This document shows, piece by piece, positions 1 to 6,580 of a stretch of 6,942 nt of DNA. How positions within the stretch are numbered: position 1 is the stretch's first letter; every line of letters begins with the position of its first letter. The notes beneath the pieces are model-generated. The model was not told where the DNA came from. It saw only the letters and a list, made by a program, of their open reading frames with translations, and made no database searches. This stretch comes from Candidatus Cloacimonadota bacterium (GTDB taxonomy: Bacteria > Cloacimonadota > Cloacimonadia > JGIOTU-2). The position numbers and the translations under genes were made by a program. The stretch is from NCBI GenBank assembly GCA_021160355.1, contig JAGHCS010000236.1, forward strand, positions 1-6,942, read 5' to 3'.

Positions 1-1215
1 CAGTATTTTTATGCTATTAAAGATGAAAAGGGAGATGTTGAAAAGGTCGTTATTCTCACAGAAGATATCACCGAACTTAAGCGAGCTGAGAACATTCAAA
101 AAACATTATTCAACATTTCCAATGCTTTGAATTCAGTTGATAATTTGCACGAACTCTTAATTAAAATAAGAGAATATCTGGGAAATGTGATAGACACTAC
201 AAATTTTTTCGTGGCATTATATGATGAAAAAACCGATATGATCTCCCTTCCTTTTCATGTTGATAAAAAAGATGAATTTGAAAAATTTCCCGCCGGTAAA
301 ACAATGGCAAAATATGTAATCAAAACCGGGAAACCTCTTTTTGCTACGAATGATGTTGTAGAGGAGTTAACTAAAAGAGGAATTGTTGAAACTATTGGCG
401 CTCATTCTGAAATCTGGCTTGGTGTTCCGCTTAAAATTGAGAACAAAGTAACTGGTGTTATTGCTGTTCAAAGTTACGATGATCCAAATCTATATTCTGA
501 AAAAGATATTGAAATTCTTACTTTTATTTCAGAAGAAATAGCACTTGCCATCCAATATAAACAGGCAGAAGAGGAATTAAAAATTAATCGGGAGCGTCTA
601 AAAACTGCAAACTCAATTTTGCGACATGATATTACTAATGATCTTGTAGTGATAAAAAGCGCTCTTGATATTTACCGCGATGAGAATGATGAAACAATGC
701 TGGATGAGATTGAAAAACGAGTAGAGAAGACTATAAACACGATTAATAAACAACGTGAACAAGAACAGTTCCTCAATTCTCATGCTGATTTGGATGAGTA
801 TGATCTAGAAAAAGTAACTCATAATTTTATAAATAGCTATCCTTCTATGAAAATCAATATTACGGGTTCAGGTAAAGTCTATGCAGATAACGCATTATAT
901 TCCATTTTTGAGAACATAATTAACAATGCAGCCAAGCATAGTAATACCGAAACTCTGGATATTAATATTAGCTATGAAAATGACTATTGCGTAATAAGAT
1001 TTGCAGATAGGGGTATCGGCATACCAGACGGAATAAAAGATAAAATATTTGACGAAGGTTACCATTTTGGTAAAGCAGGACATACCGGTATTGGCTTATA
1101 TATCGTACGACGCACAGTCGAAGAATACGGTGGAGAAGTTTTTGTTGAAGATAATAAACCTAAAGGGGCTGTATTTGTAGTACGATTGAGGAGAGCTATT
1201 GAGGTTTCAAGATAA
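1..1215 (+). CDS. Sensor histidine kinase, PAS-GAF-transmitter (5' end outside window)
   Basis: The frame is open from base 1, so the gene starts upstream; 404 codons are visible before TAA. A TTG at 127 is not a credible start because it would cut between domains. Residues 1-29 are the end of a PAS/PAC domain, finishing in an EDITELKRAE-type signature. About 45-185 is a GAF domain with the usual LGVPLKIENKVTGVIAVQS core and SEKDIEILTF helix. A short coiled coil (188-203) leads to the H box, LRHDITNDL, with phosphoacceptor His209. The ATPase domain shows the N box (N305, N309, H313), the G1 box DRGIGIP (D336, G338, G340) and the G2 box GHTGIGL (360-366). All catalytic motifs look intact. No membrane segment is visible, so this part is cytoplasmic; missing upstream sequence could add one. 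It should autophosphorylate His209 and pass the phosphate to an unseen response regulator. The signal is unknown. The last 214 codons match the next kinase. Confidence 0.93.
   Translation, partial: QYFYAIKDEKGDVEKVVILTEDITELKRAENIQKTLFNISNALNSVDNLHELLIKIREYLGNVIDTTNFFVALYDEKTDMISLPFHVDKKDEFEKFPAGKTMAKYVIKTGKPLFATNDVVEELTKRGIVETIGAHSEIWLGVPLKIENKVTGVIAVQSYDDPNLYSEKDIEILTFISEEIALAIQYKQAEEELKINRERLKTANSILRHDITNDLVVIKSALDIYRDENDETMLDEIEKRVEKTINTINKQREQEQFLNSHADLDEYDLEKVTHNFINSYPSMKINITGSGKVYADNALYSIFENIINNAAKHSNTETLDINISYENDYCVIRFADRGIGIPDGIKDKIFDEGYHFGKAGHTGIGLYIVRRTVEEYGGEVFVEDNKPKGAVFVVRLRRAIEVSR
562..1203 (+). repeat. Transmitter module, copy 1 of 2 (diverged direct repeat)
   Basis: This 642-base segment encodes the coiled coil, H box and ATPase domain of the first kinase. 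It aligns codon for codon, without gaps, with 2918-3559. By hand count about 150 of 214 residues are identical (about 70%). The closest nucleotide match is 1141-1179 against 3497-3535, with two mismatches in 39 bases. This is a repeat of coding sequence by duplication or domain shuffling, not a mobile element: no terminal inverted repeats or target-site duplications were seen. Confidence 0.85.
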
Positions 1216-1242
1216 GTATCATGAAATTTTCTGATATATGAT

Positions 1243-1246
1243 GGAG
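1243..1246 (+). promoter_or_regulatory. Ribosome binding site of the second kinase
   Basis: GGAG lies 6 bases before the ATG at 1253, a normal Shine-Dalgarno spacing, and supports that start. The whole gap between the two kinase genes is 37 bases and shows no convincing terminator or promoter, so the two are probably on one transcript. Confidence 0.7.
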
Positions 1247-1252
1247 TAAGAA

Positions 1253-3565
1253 ATGAATTTTGCATTAAAGCAATCAGTAAAAATTTTTATAATTGGATTA
1301 GTAATCCTTATAATCGCATATTTTATTATATTTAAATTTAGTTACGATACTGTTGTAAATACTCAACTTGAACAAATGATACCCATTGTTAAAAAAATCT
1401 CATTAAATATTGAACAACACATTCTTGAAAAGGTTAAAACAGCGAGCACAATTACTTTAACACCACTGGTCTTGAGTGCTGTAAACGAAAGTAATGCACA
1501 GTACAGTGCCTTATCCCAACAATATAGAGATAATGAAATCCAGTCGAGAGATGAGAAGTGGAAAACAACTGATGATAGTAATGATTCTTTTATTCTTGAG
1601 TATACAGACAATCCCCTCGCACAATATCTAAAAGAATTGCAGATAAATATGGAGGGCGAATATGGAGAACTCTTTATTACAAATAAATATGGCGCTCTTG
1701 TTGCATCAACAGCTAAGCTCACAACTTTTGCACATGGGCATAAATATTGGTGGAAAGGCGGTTATAGTGACGGAGATGGAGCCATTTTCTTTGATGATAG
1801 GGGTTATGATGATAGTGTGGGTGGATATGTACTCGGTGTCGTTGTTCCCATAAAAAATGGAAATGATATCATCGGCATATTGAAAATAAATCTCAATATA
1901 TTAGGATCGATCGGTGAGATAATATCGAACTCAACGATTGAGAATTATGAGAAATTAGAATTGATACGCAGTGGCGGACTGGTAGTTTTTGAAGAAGGTG
2001 TTGAACCACTGAGTATAAGAGTTCCAACTGAACTTACCGAAAAAATACGATCTGGTGATGAAGCATCTTATATATTCACCGAACAAGGCGATAAATGGAT
2101 TGTCGGTCTTTCTGAAATTGGATTAACATCAAATATTGAAGGATATAATTTTGGAGGAAGCTTCGAATCCATAGATCATAAAAAAGGAAATACCGGTGAA
2201 TCATGGTACATAATAGATTATCTTCCCCTTTCGAAAATTATTATTCCGGTCAAACACAATTTAACTAAATTACTCCTCATTGGATTTCTCCTTGCCAGTG
2301 CTTTAGCCATTACAGCATTTATAATTGGAAAGCAGGCTGCTCAACCAATAAAAGAATTAGTGAGGCAAACAAGGCAGATTTCAAAGGGTGATTTTGATTC
2401 TAGGGTTTCCATCAAGCGGAATGACGAAATAGGACTTCTCGCAGTATCATTTAATCAAATGGCAAAGAATCTCAATGATACAACAACATCTATAGATAAA
2501 CTCAGTTTGGAAATAGAGGAGCGTAAAAAAGTAGAAGAAGCTCTCCAGAAAAGTGAGAAAGAACTGCAACTTACCCTGGATGCTACCACCGACGGAATCT
2601 GGACATGGAATTTCAAGACGGACAAATTGTATTTCAGCCCAAAATATTACACGATGCTTGGATACGAGCCCAACGAATTCGAATCTAATTTCGAGAACTG
2701 GGCGAAGCTGATCCACCCCGATGACAGGGAAAAAGCTCTCGCTGTTGCTGAAAGATATCTAAAAATGAAACCCGATCTATATAAGAACGAATTTCGGATG
2801 ATAACTAAAACGGGTGATTATCTTTGGATTCATGCCTATGCCCGTATCGTTGAGCGTGACGAAAAAGGCAATGCTGTGTATATGATTGGTAATCATCAAG
2901 ACATCACCGAACGCAAGCAGGCGGAAGAAGAATTAAAGATAAATAGAGAAAGGTTAAAAACAGCCACTTCCATTCTTAGACACGATATCACAAATGATCT
3001 GACTGTAATCAAAAGTGCGGTTGATATATATCGTGAAGAACGGGATGAATCCATGATCGACGAGATAGAGAAGCGCGTGTGGAAAAGCATAGAAACCATA
3101 CAAAATCAGCGGGATCAGGTAGAATTCTTAGACTCGCATGCAGAGCTGGATGAATACGATATCGAGCAAGTAGCCCGTGATGTTATAAAGAATTATCCAG
3201 ATATAAAGATCACTGTTACAGGCAAAAGCAGAGCGTATGCGGACAAGGCAATTTATTCAGTGTTTGAGAACATAATAAGTAATGCAATAATGCATAGCAA
3301 GAGCACGAAACTGGATATAGATATTACTTGTAACAATGATATCTGTGAGATAAGATTTACAGACTACGGCATTGGAATACCGGACGAAATAAAAGATAAA
3401 ATTTTTGATGAGGGCTTTCATTATGGAGAATCCGGACATACAGGTATTGGTTTGTATATCGTAAAGTGTACCGTTGAAGAATATGATGGTGACGTATTTG
3501 TTGAAGATAATAAACCTCAGGGGGCTGTATTTGTAATTCGTCTGAAGAGAACTATTGAGAGGTAA
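1253..3565 (+). CDS. Membrane sensor histidine kinase, dCache-HAMP-PAS-transmitter
   Basis: A complete 770-residue kinase. Residues 11-27 are a hydrophobic TM helix. About 29-336 form an extracytoplasmic sensor of the double-Cache type: FITNKYG at 141-147, the WW pair at 166-167 and a GVVVPI...DIIGIL strand pair near 194-213 fit the membrane-distal lobe, and about 226-336 the proximal one. A second TM helix (about 337-358) runs into a HAMP domain (about 359-410, P365, NDEIGLLAVSFN). A coiled coil precedes a PAS_3-like domain (about 434-555: WTWNF, FSPKYYTMLGY, IHPDD, DITERK). The transmitter carries His577 in LRHDITNDL, the N box (N673, N677, H681), G1 DYGIGIP (D704, G706, G708) and G2 GHTGIGL (728-734). 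It likely binds a small ligand outside the membrane and autophosphorylates inside; the ligand cannot be read from sequence. It follows the first kinase by 37 bases, and no response regulator is visible. G+C is clearly lower at the 5' end than in the PAS region. Confidence 0.95.
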   Translation: MNFALKQSVKIFIIGLVILIIAYFIIFKFSYDTVVNTQLEQMIPIVKKISLNIEQHILEKVKTASTITLTPLVLSAVNESNAQYSALSQQYRDNEIQSRDEKWKTTDDSNDSFILEYTDNPLAQYLKELQINMEGEYGELFITNKYGALVASTAKLTTFAHGHKYWWKGGYSDGDGAIFFDDRGYDDSVGGYVLGVVVPIKNGNDIIGILKINLNILGSIGEIISNSTIENYEKLELIRSGGLVVFEEGVEPLSIRVPTELTEKIRSGDEASYIFTEQGDKWIVGLSEIGLTSNIEGYNFGGSFESIDHKKGNTGESWYIIDYLPLSKIIIPVKHNLTKLLLIGFLLASALAITAFIIGKQAAQPIKELVRQTRQISKGDFDSRVSIKRNDEIGLLAVSFNQMAKNLNDTTTSIDKLSLEIEERKKVEEALQKSEKELQLTLDATTDGIWTWNFKTDKLYFSPKYYTMLGYEPNEFESNFENWAKLIHPDDREKALAVAERYLKMKPDLYKNEFRMITKTGDYLWIHAYARIVERDEKGNAVYMIGNHQDITERKQAEEELKINRERLKTATSILRHDITNDLTVIKSAVDIYREERDESMIDEIEKRVWKSIETIQNQRDQVEFLDSHAELDEYDIEQVARDVIKNYPDIKITVTGKSRAYADKAIYSVFENIISNAIMHSKSTKLDIDITCNNDICEIRFTDYGIGIPDEIKDKIFDEGFHYGESGHTGIGLYIVKCTVEEYDGDVFVEDNKPQGAVFVIRLKRTIER
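2918..3559 (+). repeat. Transmitter module, copy 2 of 2 (diverged direct repeat)
   Basis: This is the partner of 562-1203: same length (642 bases), same frame and no gaps, encoding the coiled coil, H box and ATPase domain of the second kinase. Similarity begins abruptly at the QAEEELKINRERLKTA linker and extends to four bases before the stop codon at 3563. The PAS domain just upstream has no counterpart at the same place in the first kinase, which has a GAF domain there. Confidence 0.85.
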
Positions 3566-3712
3566 TATCCGATTCATGAACCAGCTTAGTAATAAAATCT
3601 ATTCTTGTATATAAGGTGCGTTTTTATTGTTATACTTGACTTATAATTCTGTACTCAAAAAATTCAACAAATTTTTCTAAAAAATAATTTACGTATATGA
3701 AAGGGTTCCCTC
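3566..3712 (+). promoter_or_regulatory. Intergenic gap, probable promoter region of secD-secF-rsmD
   Basis: This 147-base AT-rich gap is by far the longest in the window and separates two functional groups, so a promoter is expected here. A perfect TATAAT lies at 3642-3647, but no good -35 box sits 16-18 bases upstream of it. A TTGACT at 3636-3641 abuts it, and the bases 17 downstream of that box are a poor -10. Neither pair is a standard sigma-70 promoter, so the region rather than an exact site is annotated. No strong GC-rich hairpin followed by a T run was found for terminating the kinase transcript. Confidence 0.4.
3700..3705 (+). promoter_or_regulatory. Ribosome binding site of secD
   Basis: AAAGGG ends 7 bases before the ATG at 3713. 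It is a moderate Shine-Dalgarno match at correct spacing and supports this start, which also gives the expected short Lys/Arg-containing N-terminus before the first TM helix. Confidence 0.55.
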
Positions 3713-5596
3713 ATGAAGAAAAACTGGTTTAGGACAGCAATCATAATTGTTGTTTTCCTTGTAATGATCTACTATCTTTTACCACTCATAGCGAAAAACG
3801 AATATGCAATCGTGAACATTAAGGCTTATGATCAGAACTCAAATCTGATCTATGAAATTAATGAGCATGAATATAAAGTTGGCAGTAATCTTTTCGGTCA
3901 GGAATTTGATGATCAGATAACAATGACAGAACTGCATGATTCCATTTCCGTCACAGGGAAGTTGCCTGATTACATGCTGAGAAACGTAGAAGGAGAAGTT
4001 GATTTTACTCAGGATCAATTGATTCAAGCTGAACTTGTTGAGAAGACTTCGAAAGTAGAACTGCCCACCTGGTTTAGCAGCAAGCAACTCAAGCTTGGTC
4101 TTGACCTGCAAGGCGGTATGCACCTCGTGCTTGAAGTCGATACAGAAGGACTTCCAGCAGAAACCGCAGAAAACGCGATAAAAAGCGCACAACAGATCAT
4201 CACAAACCGAATTGACCAATTCGGTGTAGCTGAGCCCACAATCCAGAAGATTGGCACCAAAAGAATTCTTGTTCAACTTCCCGGGCTTCGCGATGCAGGC
4301 AGAGCAAAAGAACTTATCGGTAAAACAGCATTACTTGAATTTCAGCTTGTGGCGAATACTCAAGATATAAGAAATGCAGTTGAAGCAATCGATGAATATC
4401 TTAAAAGCAATTATGATAAATATGCATACTTAAAAAAAGTCGAGGATGAGAAAGCAACTGCTGTAGAAGAAGCACTTTTTGAAAGTGAAACTGCAGATTC
4501 TCTTGCAGATTCAACTGCAGCAGTAGTCGAAGAAACCTCCCATGACCACCTTTTTTCAAGTCTCGTTGCTATATATGGGCAGCGCTTGATAGTACGTCCT
4601 GAAAATCTTGAACTATTCAGAAAAGTTATAAATCTTCCTGAGATACAAGAGATCATGCCCGAAGGCGTTGTCATCCTTCTTGGAAAAGTAGATAAGGATA
4701 ATATTCAGGGAGCTCGTCCTGTTTATTTTCTCTATGATACTGTAGAACTCACGGGTACTCATTTAAAGACTGCAGACGTTCGTATCGGACAAGGAATGGA
4801 CCCCAAAATTGCTAATAAGCCATACGTAAGTCTTCAGTTTGATAATGAGGGATCAAGGATCTTTGCAAATGTAACAGGCAGTCATATTAATGAACAACTT
4901 GCAATCGTGCTGGACAATATTGTGCATTCCGCTCCTGTAATCAATGATAAGATCAGGGATGGTAATGCGATGATAACAGGAATCGGCGACATGGATGAAG
5001 CAAAAGATCTTGCGATCGTTCTAAACGCTGGTAACCTCCCTGCTCCGGTGAATATTGTTGAAGAGCGTACAGTAGGACCAACTTTAGGATCGGATTCCAT
5101 CAAAGCCGGCTTCAAAGCAGCGATTATTGGTCTCATACTTGTCATGTTATTCATGATCATTTATTATAAAATTTCGGGCATTATTGCAAACATTGCACTC
5201 ATAGGAAATGTGCTCATTATTCTCGCAGTTCTCACAATGCTCAATGCGAGTTTGACCATGCCGGGTATCGCAGGTATCATCCTCACAATAGGTATGGCAG
5301 TGGATGCGAATGTGCTCATTTTTGAGAGAATTAGGGAAGAGCTACGAGCTGGCAAATCTGTTCGCACAGCGATAGATAACGGCTACAAACGAGCAGTTAT
5401 TACTATTGCTGATGCAAATATCACGACGCTTATCACCGCAGTCGTGCTGTATCAGTTCGGAACTGGCCCGATTCGAGGTTTTGCTGTTACTTTGAGTATT
5501 GGTATCCTTGCTTCCATGTTCACCGCGATTGTGGTAACCAAAGCTATCTTTGATGGCGTGATTACTCGCAAACCCAGAAAAAGTCTTAGCATTTAG
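3713..5596 (+). CDS. secD: Protein translocase subunit SecD
   Basis: SecD works with SecF next to SecYEG, using the proton motive force to help pull exported proteins across the inner membrane. The 627 residues are close to the E. coli length (about 615). A TM helix lies at about 8-27, followed by a large periplasmic region. The hallmark LGLDLQGGMHL is at 128-138. Further SecD signatures are LLEFQLV, LQFDNEGSRIFANVT, AIVLDNIVHSAPVI and NAGNLPAPV. The C-terminal third holds the remaining TM helices, including GMAVDANVLIFERIREE, whose D531 aligns with the functionally important Asp519 of E. coli SecD. The periplasmic part carries a low-complexity stretch rich in Ala, Glu, Ser, Asp and Thr (about 243-278), probably a flexible linker. 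No yajC lies directly upstream; a kinase gene does. secF follows after 12 bases. The frame is intact and all key motifs are present. Confidence 0.97.
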   Translation: MKKNWFRTAIIIVVFLVMIYYLLPLIAKNEYAIVNIKAYDQNSNLIYEINEHEYKVGSNLFGQEFDDQITMTELHDSISVTGKLPDYMLRNVEGEVDFTQDQLIQAELVEKTSKVELPTWFSSKQLKLGLDLQGGMHLVLEVDTEGLPAETAENAIKSAQQIITNRIDQFGVAEPTIQKIGTKRILVQLPGLRDAGRAKELIGKTALLEFQLVANTQDIRNAVEAIDEYLKSNYDKYAYLKKVEDEKATAVEEALFESETADSLADSTAAVVEETSHDHLFSSLVAIYGQRLIVRPENLELFRKVINLPEIQEIMPEGVVILLGKVDKDNIQGARPVYFLYDTVELTGTHLKTADVRIGQGMDPKIANKPYVSLQFDNEGSRIFANVTGSHINEQLAIVLDNIVHSAPVINDKIRDGNAMITGIGDMDEAKDLAIVLNAGNLPAPVNIVEERTVGPTLGSDSIKAGFKAAIIGLILVMLFMIIYYKISGIIANIALIGNVLIILAVLTMLNASLTMPGIAGIILTIGMAVDANVLIFERIREELRAGKSVRTAIDNGYKRAVITIADANITTLITAVVLYQFGTGPIRGFAVTLSIGILASMFTAIVVTKAIFDGVITRKPRKSLSI

Positions 5597-5602
5597 GAGG
5601 AG
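5595..5602 (+). promoter_or_regulatory. Strong ribosome binding site of secF overlapping the secD stop
   Basis: AGGAGGAG begins inside the secD stop codon TAG (5594-5596) and ends 6 bases before the secF ATG at 5609. A near-perfect Shine-Dalgarno sequence in this position suggests that ribosomes finishing secD help start secF, keeping the two partner subunits in balance. Confidence 0.85.
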
Positions 5603-5608
5603 ATCACC

Positions 5609-6562
5609 ATGCAATTCTTATCAAATACTAAAATAGATTTTATAAGCAAACGTAAAATAGCATTTGTTATTTCCGGTCTATTGATCATCGCAGGAATCGT
5701 ATCGTGGATTATTCACGGCGGACCTCAGTATGGTATTGATTTCACAGGTGGAACACTTTTTGAATTTGATTTCACACCTGATACAATTGAAACTCCTCCT
5801 GTCGAGATACAGTCCATTCGCGACATACTTAGTTCGGAGGGATTCAGCGACGCAGTCATTCAGGAATTTGGAAATCCTAATATCATTTTAATAAAGATCA
5901 AAGCAAGTGAAAATCCAAAAGAAGATGAAGATGCTTTAATGAGCATCCTGCGCACTAATTTTCCGAATTATGCTGCAAATAAAACAGAAGTTGATTTTCT
6001 TCGACGAAGTGAGCATGTAGGTTCTAAAATCGGAGAAGAACTTCGCGGAAAAGCCATCATAGCAATTCTGATCGCTATGCTCGGCATCATTATATATATT
6101 TGGTGGAGATTTGAGCTCACATTTGGTTTTGCTGCTGTGCTCGCACTTTTCCATGATGTATTGATCACTATCGGGCTTCTATCCATATTCAATATAGAGA
6201 TAACCATTAGTGTTATTGCCGCATTGCTCGCAATTGTGGGTTATTCTCTTAATGATACGATTGTGCTTTTCGTGAGAGTTCGAGAAGATCTGAAGATATA
6301 CCGGAAAGAAAACTATGAATCCATTATTAATCATAGTATCAATGAAGTACTCTCGCGAACTATTGTTACATCCTTCACGACTCTTATTGTTGTCGTGATC
6401 TTGTTCTTCTTTGGTGGTGAGGGAATAAGAGCATTCTCTACCACACTTCTGATCGGTGTTCTCATTGGTACTTATTCTTCTATCTTCATTGCCAGCCCTG
6501 TTCTTGTTGCTTACAGAAATTGGAAGATCAAACATTCGGAGAAGAAACACCGAAGAGTGTAA
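5609..6562 (+). CDS. secF: Protein translocase subunit SecF
   Basis: SecF is the partner of SecD in the proton-driven accessory complex of the Sec translocon in the inner membrane. Its 317 residues are normal for the family. A TM helix at about 14-34 is followed by the signature YGIDFTGGT (41-49) and a periplasmic domain of about 100 residues. A conserved SEHVGSKIGEELRGKA segment (134-149) leads into the five remaining TM helices. The motif AIVGYSLNDTIVLFVRVRE (N215, D216) is the SecF counterpart of the SecD TM4 motif. The residue before R223, normally acidic in this motif (F-D-R in most SecF proteins, E in this SecD), is Val222, encoded by GTG. SRTIVTSFTTL and FSTTLLIGVLIGTYSSIF complete the family pattern. 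The C-terminus is short and basic (KIKHSEKKHRRV), as expected for a cytoplasmic tail. It is co-transcribed with secD and probably with rsmD. Confidence 0.97.
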   Translation: MQFLSNTKIDFISKRKIAFVISGLLIIAGIVSWIIHGGPQYGIDFTGGTLFEFDFTPDTIETPPVEIQSIRDILSSEGFSDAVIQEFGNPNIILIKIKASENPKEDEDALMSILRTNFPNYAANKTEVDFLRRSEHVGSKIGEELRGKAIIAILIAMLGIIIYIWWRFELTFGFAAVLALFHDVLITIGLLSIFNIEITISVIAALLAIVGYSLNDTIVLFVRVREDLKIYRKENYESIINHSINEVLSRTIVTSFTTLIVVVILFFFGGEGIRAFSTTLLIGVLIGTYSSIFIASPVLVAYRNWKIKHSEKKHRRV

Positions 6563-6580
6563 AACGCTCAAGTTTGCAAG

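Noticed and set aside
127..1215. A self-contained GAF kinase starting at TTG 127
   Set aside because: The frame is open back to base 1 and encodes a recognisable PAS/PAC ending, so the gene continues upstream.
562..3559. Direct repeat as evidence for a transposon or integrated element
   Set aside because: The repeated parts are the conserved catalytic modules of two kinases; there are no transposase, integrase or terminal repeats.
3572..3579. Short palindrome TTCATGAA downstream of the second kinase
   Set aside because: Eight bases in AT-rich sequence are expected by chance, and no second copy or flanking pattern supports an operator.
3592..3632. Possible AT-only stem (TAATAAAA against TTTTATTG) as a terminator after the second kinase
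   Set aside because: The stem has a mismatch, a loop of about 25 bases and no G-C pairs, so it would be too weak to call.
3839..4276. Long minus-strand open frame (and similar ones opposite the other genes)
   Set aside because: It lies wholly opposite secD, which has clear family motifs; the product has no recognisable domain and there is no upstream signal. It is a shadow frame.
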